DNA from: Piliocolobus tephrosceles | Lineage: Eukaryota; Chordata; Mammalia; Primates; Cercopithecidae | Assembly (NCBI RefSeq): GCF_002776525.5 | Contig: NC_045448.1 | Span: 106,181,839 to 106,245,838 of the forward strand | Length of the DNA stretch: 64,000 nt | Direction of reading: 5' to 3' | Shown: positions 21,990-32,125 of the stretch, one piece after another | Position numbering within the stretch: position 1 is the first letter of the stretch | Layout: every line of letters begins with the position of its first letter | Position numbers and translations under genes: made by a program | Notes under the pieces: generated by a model | The model's database searches: none | What the model saw: only the letters and a program-made list of their open reading frames with translations | What the model was told of the DNA's origin: nothing

Positions 21990-22725
21990 TTTGTAAAGTA
22001 AGTGAGAAAGAGCTCCTGAGGAAAGGACCTACCAGAAGGAAATCCCAGCACAGATACAAAATCAGACCTACACCTTTATGTTTGTACTCGCTTCTGCTAA
22101 CCCTGATGACAGAAACAGAGACAGGTTAAGCTCTGAACTTAGTAGGTTGAATGTAAACTCTGCTTATGAGAACTAAACTAGTCTCTGGCTCCCACAGAGG
22201 CAGCCAAAACAAAACAGAGTGGAAATTACAGTGGGGGATGAGGGAGTCAATGAAGACTTCCAGGGTGTGAAGCCCAGAAGCAAAAGTAGATAATTCACAG
22301 TGAAGAGCTTTAAGTAAGGCCTGGGGAAGATAGAAAACAAAGGCTTTTCTCGACATACAAAGATTTGCATTTTCATTCTAAAATAATGGTTGATAACATG
22401 GAGTTTGGTGAAAATGGGTAATACTTAGATACATCAGCTCATATTCCTTCACAAGGAGCTGTGATTTGGACATCATAGGAGCCAGAAGCAAGACCCACAG
22501 GGACCACTGTTGGGGTAGAAGTTTGAGATGAACAGAAAATGTCCTGCTATTTTAAATGAAGTATCAACCCATCTAGACAAAGAATGGAGAATTGCGGCAT
22601 ATGTTTTTGATAATCATAGCTAAGGAAAGGTTCTCTGTGGAGCCCCCTTGAGGAGCACTGCTGGGTATCTGCTAGCATGTGTCTGTATATACTGATTTGT
22701 TCCTCAAATAGTCTTTGGAGGCATT
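21990..22725. other. VWA3B intron, nothing recognised
   Basis: No repeat or exon that I can name. Confidence 0.4.
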
Positions 22726-22729
22726 CTGT

Positions 22730-24600
22730 GAGCTGGTCTCTGGCAACAGGGATTCAGAGGCAGACAGAGCCTGTCCCCTACCTTCAAGGACTTGTGCCTA
22801 CAGAGTCCAATGCAAAGGAAATTTTCTTTAACGGAAACCTGTATGGACTGCAGTGGGACCACCTCACTACCTGGGGGTGCTGGGGTGCTGGGACATCACA
22901 CGGTGGTGCTGATGTTTGAGCTCAGTCTTGGAGTTCCTCAGGTGGCCGAGGGCAAGGAATAGCTTTCCAGGGAGAATACTTAATCTGGTGAAGTCACAGA
23001 GACCTGAGAAAGCATGGTGTGGGCAAAACCTACATGTAGCTTAATGTGGTTAGTATGTAGAAGGCATTGGCGGGTTAGCTGGGAGTGGCTAGGAAAAAAT
23101 GAGGTAAGGTAGACAGCTCTGGGCCAGACCAACAAGAAGCTAAGCTGGGATAAGAAGGGGTGATGGGGATGGGGCTCTGAAGGATTTTTAAGTGGGGAAG
23201 GGACACAGGCAGATTTGCATGTGAGGAAGTTGATTCTGCTCAGCCCTTATGGTGAGTGACTGGGACTGTGGCAGGAGAAGGCCGGAGGACATGAGCACTC
23301 CTGGCCAGTTAGGATCCCTGTAACCTGGAGACCAAGGGGTTGTGGTAGGTGAGGGACAAGCAGCAGCCAAAGATGACCACCAGATTTCTGGCTGGACAGC
23401 TCCGTGACTTGCGGGTGAAAGGGTGAACTGAGATGGGGAAGCCCGAGATGGGAGCAGGTTTGTGGGGAACTGTGATTTCAGTTTCAAATGTGCTGAATTT
23501 TTGAGATTCTGTACACTCAGGTGGAAATATCCAGTGGGTGGTTGGAAATAATGCACTTCCCACAATGTGCTGAACACGTACCAGACAATGACCATCCCCA
23601 AATCTTCACACCATCGTAATCCTGCAGACGAGCTCACAGTCAACGAGCAACCACAAAACTAACGAGGGCAGGGCTGGGATAGAAACCCAATCTTGGTTCT
23701 AATGCGCTTCCCCCTATAGTTGCCCACCATGGCTGCACCTTACAACTAGCTGGGGGCTTTCAGAAAAACCCACCTCCAGGCCCGCTCTCAGAGTCTGACT
23801 GTGACGCACAAGCACAGGAGAGCAGGCTGGGTTGGAGAAGGAGACATGGGGTCCTTAGCGCAAAGGGATTCATGAAGGCAGTGGGCAGCAGTGAAGTCAG
23901 AAAACCCAGAGAGGTGGAGCAGCAACAAGCCTCAAGAGGAGGGGCTAGGGCAGAAGGAGGGTCTGGTGGTGTCCAAAGCGACTGCAGGAGCAGACTCAGT
24001 CAGTGAGGGCGGAGCTCACTGGTTCAGGCTCATGAGAGGTCCCGTGTGGCCTCTGTGGAAGGAGTTTCTTGGAGGGTAAGGGTGGACGCCAATACCCAAG
24101 GCTCAGGAGTGAAGAGGAGGCAGGGGAGTGGGGACGTTGAGTCTATCCGATGGTGCATGGAGACTGGCAGTGAAGGGCAGGGAGCGTGCTGGATCATACT
24201 GCGGAACCAAGGGAGTGGTAGTTATTCAGGAGTGTGCGTGTTTGTGGGTGCTGCGTGTGTGTGAACAGGAGGTCAACCTGTGTACTTGCTGAGGTGAAGG
24301 GCTCCATGAAGAGGAGCTAAGGAGAGAGGTGAGAAGAATCCAGGGATCACTGATGGATCCAGGACCCTAGGCAGCGGAGGATGGGCCTCTGGAGCCCAGT
24401 GGACAGATCGGCCTGGGGTGAAAGGAAGGACACTGATTCTTTGACATCAGAGGCAAAGGCAGAGACTTCCATAAGCCCAGAGGTGGGAGATCAGATGTGG
24501 AGGGAGACGATGTCTGATGGTTCTGTGACGAAGTAGAAGGTAAGGCCATCGGGAGAATGAAGGTTAGCACCCAAAGACAGCCTGCAAGCTCTAAGAGAAA
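22730..24600 (+). mobile_element. L2-like fragments
   Basis: The phrases ggctctgaaggatttttaagtgggg, gacacaggcagatttgcat and gtggaaggagtttcttgg resemble L2 3' regions in plus orientation. It is very old and patchy, and the boundaries are approximate. Confidence 0.45.
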
Positions 24601-25285
24601 CTGGAAGATGTTTCCTGGGTCCTTTTCCCCAACACTAGCTCAACATCCATCTTCACCTCTTTTTGTATAGCCTTGACTCCAAGGTCATGACTCCATGACC
24701 CCAATTTTGATGCCCCTCATTGGCCCCACGGACTTGAGTTTGTGTTTGCTCTGCAGGCCTCCCCCTTTCCTTTTGCCTTGGCTACCTTTAGTCTAACTTT
24801 ACAGCTCTTAGCAATCCTGCTGCCTCAGCTGAGAACATGTTGAGTCCACTGCAGCCCCTGGAAGCCACGCCCCCCCAACACCCTGAACTGGTACAGGCAA
24901 GCCAGGGTCAGCCCCTTGCTCCCACCTCCCAGCAAGGGGAGAGGTAGGTAGGTGACTGGACACAAATGCAACTTAATTAGAAGGCCTTGAATCTTTACAA
25001 ACAAAAGGGGAACAATTCTTTCATATTCATGACATATTCATAAATGCTTTTCTGAAGGGTCAAATCATGTTGAATTTGAGATGAGAACCAGATGGATGAA
25101 TACACAGTGGGTGAAAGGTGTGACGTTGAAGGGATAATAATCACAGAGCTACATTTTAAGTAGGACATTCTCCATCTCTGCTTTTCTTCCCTAGTATTTT
25201 GAGGTCATGGATCTCTTCTCAAAAACAGATTAAAGGTGCAAGGATATAAATTAATATTCAAGAGATAAAAGTTGAGTACACTTAC

Positions 25286-25386
25286 GCTTCTGTATCCTCA
25301 GGAACTGGGGGTGACTTTATGTGAGAGCAAGAGATCGCATACTTATTTTGGCTGATCTTAATAAGTGCACTCCGAGGGCAAAATTC
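25286..25386 (-). CDS. VWA3B: VWA3B exon, end of DUF4537 domain
   Basis: 101-nt exon. The acceptor is ggtgctattacag (25,388-25,387) and the donor is GAAGC|gtaagt (25,285). It encodes 33 residues starting EFCPRSALIKISQNKYAISC and ending PPVPEDTE, plus two bases that make an Ala codon with the first base of the last exon. The Cys-Pro-Arg-Ser and Lys-Tyr motifs close the DUF4537-like domain, and the Pro-rich end leads into the tail. I expected this exon from memory of the human protein and then found it here, which strengthens the gene assignment. Confidence 0.88.
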
Positions 25387-25627
25387 CTGTAATAGCACCA
25401 ACAGAGTTCACTCAATTTAAATCAGAAATGTCCACCATTCAGATATAATTTTATTCTAGCTCAACCCATTATAATAGCTTCTAGTCATTATCCTATTCAG
25501 GGTGACACTTAAAAGAGGAGTTTAAATTCAGAGCCTTGCTTGATAATTATTTGCTGAATAAAAGTCATCAGAGTCCTCTCTGTCATTTCTCCATATTCTG
25601 GATCAATTGCCAAGTGTACCCACGTAA

Positions 25628-25672
25628 GACACACACACGCGCGCACGCACATGTGCACGCACATACACCTTC
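25628..25672. repeat. CA/CG-type microsatellite
   Basis: Alternating purine-pyrimidine run (acacacacacgcgcgcacgc and onward) with potential to form Z-DNA. Confidence 0.85.
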
Positions 25673-25679
25673 ATATAAC

Positions 25680-26290
25680 CACCTTCCTTTCTATCTTTAT
25701 TTCAGCCTTTGGCCACCACTTTTGCTGACTGCCCCACCTTCAGCCTCTTCGGGTCTCCCCAAGTCCCTATCAGAACTGTCTCCCGTATCCTTCCCCACCC
25801 CCCGACCCTGCCCCCACCACCCTCCACCCCCGGCCATGCCACTCTAGCCTCCAGGGCCCCACATCTTGTAGGTAAATTCCCAGGTCCTTTCCTGGGCTCT
25901 GCGGCTTCCCCTCAGGGATCCTAGGCCGACTGCCTCATCTGTCCCCACACCCTAGGGCATACCTGGGGAATCTCTTAAAACACCCCTCCCTTTCACAGTT
26001 GATATGCCCAGAGTTGTCCCACACGCCAGGGAGAGGAAGGCTCTGCCCTTCCAGATGCTTCTCTACTGCTATCCAGACAGCTTCAGGTAACTCCATTTTC
26101 TCCAAGGGGTTTTTTTCTGGAGTGATTAGCAGACACCTCCTCCTCTGTTTGTCCTGTTGGGTTGGATACGGTGCTCCAGTGGCCGCTGGCTCTGATGGTC
26201 TTTCTCCTTCGCCCTTAACCCTAAACTTCATTTCCCATGCCCCTCTCCCTGATGGAGCTACCTCATGCCACAGTCAACGATGTACTGGAT
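25680..26290. other. VWA3B intron, no gene recognised
   Basis: C-rich intronic DNA directly upstream (minus-strand sense) of the 25,386 exon. An open plus-strand segment with acceptor- and donor-like ends (about 26,000-26,091) is probably chance. Confidence 0.4.
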
Positions 26291-26294
26291 ATTT

Positions 26295-26550
26295 TTATTC
26301 TGTATGCTAGGCAGCTGGGCACGGTAGTTGAGAGGGTAGGCCATGGAGCCAGATTGTCTGCATTCAAATGCCTGCTCAACACACCAGGTGTGTGCTTTAA
26401 CTTCTTGCTTCAATTCCTTTTCTGGAAGTCAAGATAATAATAGTCTCTACCTCACGGTGTTCTGAGGATCCAAGGATCCGCTCTGTGTAAAGCACTTGGA
26501 TTGGAATGCATGGCACGTAGTGAGGTCCTAAGAAAGAGCCACCGTTACCT
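26295..26550 (+). mobile_element. MIR element
   Basis: MIR hallmark order: ggtagttgagagggtaggc, then tctgcattcaaatgcctgc, then cctcacggtgttctgaggatc, then ggcacgtagtgaggtcc. Confidence 0.75.
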
Positions 26551-27494
26551 GGCGTTTTGCTCACCAATCTAGTTCACTTGTGGGTCTGTTTTCCAGGCAT
26601 GTTAAGTCATCCATCAAAACGATGTCATTTTCCATTAGGAATGTCATTCATTCAAGTAATTTAAAAAACAATCGTGAGACCCTTCTCTTCATCAGGGGTT
26701 GTGCTGGGAGGGACAAAGGTGAACAGACGTGGTCTCTGCCTTTAAGGGTTGAGAGGTTGGTGAGGAAGCCAGTTTGGCAAGAGCAGTGTAGTGGACAGGA
26801 GGGCCTAGGGCCCTGCAGAAAGTCACGATCAGGCAGAGTCTTTAGGGTGACGGCAGTTTAGGGGAAAGGAGATGCGGGAGGGCAGTCCAGGAAGAGGCCA
26901 GAGCCTGGGACTCGGAAAAGCCCACCGCGTTCAGGAAGCAGTGAGCCTTCCACCTGGCTGGAGGTCAAGCTCATGGAGCAGGCTGGGGCCACACAGGGGT
27001 CCTGGGGAGATTCTCCCTGAGCGTGACATGAAGCATGTGTGTGGGTTGGACAAACGACATCATCAGTTTTGTAAACTGATACAGCATTCTTCTAAAACTT
27101 TTAGAAAAATTACGTAGAGAAATATATAATTAAGGAAGGATTTCTTAAACAAACATAGGGCAGAAGGAGAAGAGGGATACATTTGACCATCTTAAAATTT
27201 AATGCTTCTCTGTCAACAAAAATGCCAAAGTTAAAAGACAAGCAACAGACTGGGGAAAACTGTCGGCTGCATAGATCACCAAGAATTACCACCCGGAAGA
27301 CACGGAAGACCTCCCCTAGTCAATAAAAAAGACAAACGACCCGACAGACAATACAGACCCTTAACAATTGTCCATCCAATGAGCACATCAATCTAGAGCT
27401 GATACAGTTAATGGAGTCATTCCCACTCGCTGGCCCTGGGGAGTGCGGGAGGAAAGGATCTGAGTGATGCTACCAACCTCCGCAGCCACATCAT

Positions 27495-27695
27495 CACCAC
27501 TGTTACCTAACACATGCCTGCCAGACACACAGATCTTTCACATCTTTCACATGTCTTTTCCTCAAGCCTCACAATCACCCTGTAGGGTACACGTAGACAT
27601 ATATAGATATCGATATGTAAAGTATCCATTTTATATGTGACCAAACTGAGTAGTGGGGGTGAAGCCACCTGCCCAATACAGAGTGAATGTTCAAA
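27495..27695 (+). mobile_element. MIR-like element
   Basis: The 3' part of MIR: cctcaagcctcacaatcaccctgtagggta, then attttatatgtgaccaaactgag, then gaagccacctgccca. Confidence 0.6.
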
Positions 27696-27732
27696 TAATT
27701 CAAACACAGGTGTTTTTGTTTTGTTTTCTTTT

Positions 27733-28030
27733 GTTTTTTTTGAGACGGAGTCTCGCTCTGTCGCCCAGGCCGGAGTGCAGTGGCCGGATCTCAGCTCACT
27801 GCGAGCTCCGCCTCCCGGGTTTACGCCATTCTCCTGCCTCAGCCTCCCGAGTAGCTGGGACTACAGGCGCCCGCCACCTCGCCTGGCTAGTTTTTTGTAT
27901 TTTTTTTTTTTTAGTAGAGACGGGGTTTCACCATGTTAGTCTGGATGGTCTCGATCTCCTGACCTCATGATCCGCCCGTCTCGGCCTCCCAAAGTGCTGG
28001 GATTACAGGCTTGAGCCACCGCGCCCGGCC
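27733..28030 (-). mobile_element. young AluY
   Basis: Antisense AluY with ggccggatctcagctcactgcgagctcc. Flanking tttgttttgtttt copies are likely target duplications (left before 27,733, right from 28,031). Confidence 0.93.
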
Positions 28031-28780
28031 TTTGTTTTGTTTTTAACTGTAAAGCCTGTGTCCTTTTCACTCTCCTCCACTTTGTCCCCGTCTGCCCTTA
28101 GTCTCCCAACTTCTGCCAACTCTGGAGGTGGTTCCTAGGTAAGTAGGAGATGGGGAACCAGGTAGTGGCACCCCAATACAGGGGACACGGAGGAGAAGGA
28201 GGCACTTGGGGAAAGGGAGTGCACTGGCTTGCGGAGTCTGAGATGCCTGTGCTCACCCGGAGGGAGTGCTCCAGGACGACCCAGCTAGAAGCACAGGGTT
28301 GGAGCTCAGGGCAGCAGTGGGGCTGGCACTTCTGGCACAGAGGAGGTGTCCAGAGATGGAGGCTCACTCCGAAAGACGCAGGGAGGAGGCAGAAGAGGAT
28401 AGCACTGGGAGGGGCCCAGGAGGTGCCCAAGTCTGCAGGGCCAGCAGGGGACCTCAGGCAGGGGCAGGAGGAGGAGGAAAAGGAGGACGAGGAGGATGGA
28501 GAGCCAGAGAGAGTGGTGCTCCAAGACCCTAGAGTGAGCCTGTCTCTCCGTCAAATGCAAAGCACGGTTCAGCCATGGAAGCCGAAGGACTCACAGCACA
28601 GGCAGCAGAGGCCACGGCCACCTTGGTGAGGGCAGGGTCTGTGTGGCACAGTGGGCAGAAGCCAAAACACAGGGAGTGGAGAGCAGGGCAGTAGTGGCAG
28701 CCAGGGAAACCGTTCCTCAAGAAGCCTGGCAGTGCCAGGAAACAGCGTGGCATTGCCCAGGAGAAAGCCTTTTTCTAAAG
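28031..28780. other. VWA3B intron with AGG-rich tract
   Basis: Purine-rich AGG/GAG run at 28,457-28,505. The long open frames across it are low-complexity Glu/Gly/Arg artefacts on both strands. No other feature. Confidence 0.5.
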
Positions 28781-28794
28781 GAAAATCTACTTAC

Positions 28795-28932
28795 TCTCCG
28801 GTTGTTACACTTCAAAACTGTGTAGAATTTTTCTGCGGCCAGGTGCTTATTGGGAAGTGCTATGACAATGGCAGGGACGTAGAAGTCAAATCCTTTGGGT
28901 ATCACAATTTTGGCAAACACATAATCTCCAAC
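28795..28932 (-). CDS. VWA3B: VWA3B exon, DUF4537 domain core
   Basis: 138-nt exon, exactly 46 codons, phase 0 at both ends. The acceptor is cctctgcag (28,934-28,933) and the donor is CGGAGA|gtaagt, a near-perfect consensus. It encodes VGDYVFAKIVIPKGFDFYVP at the start and VLKCNNRR at the end. The VGDYVFAK beta-strand and the aromatic FDFYVP motif are the most recognisable part of DUF4537. Because the exon is phase 0-0, skipping it would keep the frame, so an isoform without it is possible. Confidence 0.9.
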
Positions 28933-29689
28933 CTGCAGAGGAGAGCACAGAGCAAATATTTTGCTTATGGATTGTACAGACAATGTTAATATAAGCTTGT
29001 TTTAAAACACTACAAGGCAATTGGCAAGTACTGATGCTAACATTCAAATACATATTTTTTTCTCAGTTAAGAAAGAGTTCCAAGATTCTCTGGGCTCATT
29101 GGGCCACGTCTGGAATTTTGTGATCAGTTTGGGAAGCCCCGTTGTAGTAGGACTTCACCAACTGACCAGGGCCCAGGGGTCAGCCAGCAAGATGGTGAGG
29201 GTTCTGGAAACCACACCCTGAAGAGACTAGTTGAAAGAACCCGGGGTGTTTGTCATGCAAACATCCTCAACAGTGTCCTTATCTGCCAGAAGGGCTGTCA
29301 CCAAGACGTAGACAGGGAAAGGTTTGTTTAATGTCACTCTAAAGCACGCACCCAGAATCCATGGGTAAAAGTCACAAATGGAGAATTTGCAGGAGAAAAA
29401 GTATCTTGTGGAGGGACATGCGGAGGCTGCGGGCCCTCGTGCATCGTCAGGGGACAACAGCACTGTTGCGTGCCGGGGCTCTGACTCGGAAGCAGCAACA
29501 GGCCCGAGGATAAATTCTCCAATTCCCCCTCCAGCGCTTCTCCTCCAGGCTCACAATGGGCAAGACACAGCAGCAGGGTGCTCTGCAAGGATTTCCCTCT
29601 ACTCCTGGGCCTTGAAGCTGGAATTAGGATCATGGCAAAAGGATGAGCCAGACATGGCACAGCTTTTATGAGTTTGTGACCAGATGAGA

Positions 29690-30373
29690 ACACATTAGTC
29701 TGGCTCATCCGAGGCAGGAGAACAGGGTCTGGAGTCAAGGAACTTAAGGTCAATTCGTGCTGACTTTCTAAGGCTGAATCGAGGGAAGCACCAAGGTTTG
29801 GGGGGCAGGGAATCTGGGGCCCATTCATGATAATTTCCTCAAGTTAAATCAAAGGCAAAACATCTGGGTCTGGGGCAGGGAACCTAAGACCAATCACCAC
29901 GAACTTCCTAAAGCTAAACCAAAAGGAAAAACCCCATCTCCTGACGCCGGGTAGCAAAGGATCAAAGGCCAGTCTCCCTGCAACCCTCCCCTACCACCCC
30001 AGCTCCGAGGGAAAGGGAGTGTGCCTTGGATTGCCCAGAGGCCAAGCAGGGGCCATCCCTTCATCTGCACAGGGGCCAGTTCGCCTCAGCCTTTAATTAG
30101 CCACAGACCAAATCCTTCATCCGGAAAAGCGGTAGTCCATAGGGACCTCAAAAGGAGTATTTAAAACCCAGAAATCTTTGTAATGGCGCCCTTGTGTCTC
30201 TTGTGGCCCATTCCCACTCTGTGGAGTGCTTTCTCACTTTAATAAATCCCTGCTTTCGCTGCTTCATTCCTGTGTTCCATTCCTTTGTTACTTTATTTCT
30301 GCATATTGTTTAATTCTTTGTTCAAAACACCAAGGACCTGGACAACTCATACTCACAGCCTTTCTTCTGGTAA
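29690..30373 (+). mobile_element. probable solo ERV1-type LTR
   Basis: Runs to the end ggtaaca, with a polyadenylation signal ctttaataaatccctgctttcgctgc (about 30,237) and the R/U5-like text caattctttgttcaaaacaccaag. TATA-like gtatttaaaacc lies at about 30,155. I recognise the U5 as that of a HERV-type class I LTR but cannot name the family. I did not find a target duplication. Confidence 0.6.
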
Positions 30374-30481
30374 CACATGTGTGGAATGCACATTTGGGGT
30401 AACTGTGCATTACGATATCACCGTCTGACATCAGCTGATTACAGTGCCAAGGAAAACGCTACCTCTGCCCTTGTTATTATG

Positions 30482-30642
30482 TAATAGAATGGAGTGGAAT
30501 AGAATGGAATGGAATGGAATGGAATGGAATAGAATAGAATAGAATAGAATAGAATAGAATAGAATAGAATAGANNNNNNNNNNGAATAGAATAGAATAGA
30601 ATAGAATAGAATAGAATAGAATAGAATAGAATAGAATAGAAT
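30482..30642. repeat. (GGAAT)n/(AGAAT)n pentanucleotide array with gap
   Basis: Units change from ggaat on the left to agaat. A 10-N gap sits in the middle (30,574-30,583), so the length is not reliable. The ggaat unit is that of satellite III/II-type simple repeats. Confidence 0.93.
30574..30583. other. assembly gap (10 N)
   Basis: Gap inside the pentanucleotide array. The array may be longer or shorter than shown. Confidence 0.98.
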
Positions 30643-30984
30643 TTTTTGCAGTTAAAAGTGTCCACAGTACTGGCAGCTACAGCAATGCCCTTTCCCCAAC
30701 CTCTATTGTCTTGTAAAGGGACAAGGACCTCAAGGTGCAATGCAAACAAGTCTGTGCAGCCCTGAGCTACACAACAAGGAGTTGGCAGGTCAGCGTCACG
30801 AGCAAAGAAATCGCCAGGCGACGGGTCCCAGAACAGGGGCCATGGTTCTTCCTGCCCAAACACACCCTCCCTGCAGGAGTCCGTGTAGGTTCAGCAAAGA
30901 GCCAAACAGTCGCCTTGGCGTTCTCTGTTATCCAGAACTCTGTGGATGGTGAAAAGGGGCCAGAACACATCAGGGACTGGGTAC

Positions 30985-31109
30985 CTGGAGCAGTGGGCAG
31001 GGCATGGCGCCCCCCACAGGCATGATGAAGGAGGTGGACACGACCCTGGTGTCTCCATACCTGAAGTCCACCAGTGCTTGGGTGCGGCTCACACACTTCT
31101 TCACAACCC
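30985..31109 (-). CDS. VWA3B: VWA3B exon, DUF4537 domain
   Basis: 125-nt exon. The acceptor is ccttgcag (31,111-31,110) and the donor is CTCCAG|gtaccc (30,984). Two bases complete the split Gly, then 41 codons run from VVKKCVSRTQALVDF to AMPCPLLQ, leaving in phase 0. The pattern (short strands, the YGDT turn, a Pro-Val-Gly-Gly segment) is that of the DUF4537 domain. There are no stops. It aligns across introns with the neighbouring exons without any frame change. Confidence in VWA3B is high because the exon order and phases all agree. Confidence 0.87.
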
Positions 31110-31119
31110 CTGCAAGGAA

Positions 31120-31630
31120 TCAAAGAAAACATAAAATGTAAAGACAAACAACATCCCTTCCCGTAGGCTTGTGCTATCTTTCTGGCCACACTGAGTGAGA
31201 ACACTTTGCCTGTTTAAATCAGTGTGCCCCTTTGATTTCTCCAGCAGATAATGTTGGGTACCATAGGATGCCTACTGGGTTGACCAGCTCAAAATGGTGA
31301 TGCACATGCCTGGTCTAGGCACCCGTTGAGATGAGAACTGGCGAGAATGGACGAGATCTGTTCACCCTGCATCATCAGCCTCCGTCCTGACAGGAACATG
31401 CATCCTGGAAATAAAGATCCTCTTCCCAAACACCTCCTACCACCTGATATTTTCATTTACTTTAGCCCTATTTTCTTCCATAATACTTAGATAGAAAATA
31501 CATGTTGTTAATTAAATTGTGAAAGTAAAAAAGAAATATAAACTCCTATCCAAATTGGCTTTTCATCTGACTAGACTGAACATACTCAGCTTCCCCAAAA
31601 TGTACAGCTGAAAGGAACAAAGAAAAAAGA
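31120..31630. other. VWA3B intron, no feature
   Basis: Contains the acceptor region of the 31,109 exon. Nothing else was recognised. Confidence 0.5.
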
Positions 31631-31635
31631 AGTAA

Positions 31636-31960
31636 GGCTGGACGTGGTGGCTCACGCCTGTAATCCCAGAACCTTGGGAGGTTGAGGCAGGTGGATCACC
31701 TGAGGTCAGGAGTACGACACCAGCCTGGCCAACATGGTGAAACCCCATCTCTACTAAAAATACAAAAATTAGCTGGGCATGGTGGCACATGCCTGTAATC
31801 CCAGCTACTCGGGAGGCCGAGGCAGGAGAATCACTTGAACCTGGGAGGCGGAGGTTGCAGTGAGCTGAGATTGCATCATTGCACTCCAGCCTGGGCGACA
31901 AGAGCGAAATTATGTCTCAAAAGGAAAAGAAAAGAAAGAAAGAAAAGAAAAGAAAAAAAA
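31636..31960 (+). mobile_element. AluS-like Alu
   Basis: Full-length, starting ggctggacgtggtggctcac. It has an impure aaaagaaag tail. Confidence 0.92.
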
Positions 31961-32009
31961 ATAAGAAGTTTCTTTTTTAGTTATACTGAAGGAGTGCCTG
32001 ATAGATACA

Positions 32010-32089
32010 TAAGGTTGGTATAAAAGTAGTTGTGGTTTTTGCCATGAAAAAAAATGACCAAAACCACAATTACTTTTGAACCAGCCTAA
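32010..32089. mobile_element. MADE1 (mariner-derived 80-bp MITE)
   Basis: Near-perfect 80-bp palindrome: taaggttggtataaaagtag at the left and tacttttgaaccagcctaa at the right, flanked by TA. MADE1 is the short non-autonomous form of Hsmar1. Its transcripts fold into hairpins, and several human miR-548 genes derive from it. Confidence 0.9.
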
Positions 32090-32125
32090 TATATATACAT
32101 ATATATACACACACATACATATATT
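32090..32125. repeat. TA/CA microsatellite
   Basis: Run of tatatata and cacaca directly next to MADE1. Confidence 0.85.

Noticed and set aside
23188..23643. 151-codon minus-strand frame
   Set aside because: It lies across L2-like repeat sequence and has no recognisable protein features.
25999..26091. plus-strand segment between ttcacag and cttcag|gtaact
   Set aside because: It has exon-like ends but is short, open in two frames and on the wrong strand for VWA3B. Chance is the simpler explanation.
27637..27970. Alu-derived open frames (also at 6,380, 19,689, 20,741, 31,563, 36,800, 39,034, 40,390, 47,534 and 48,980)
   Set aside because: These are the standard antisense-Alu reading frames; no splice evidence supports exonisation.
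28150..28629. 159-codon plus-strand open frame
   Set aside because: It is built on a purine-rich AGG tract, and the opposite strand is open too. Low-complexity artefact inside a VWA3B intron.
30477..30863. minus-strand frame of repeated Phe-Tyr-Ser-Ile units
   Set aside because: Translation of the pentanucleotide array across an N gap.
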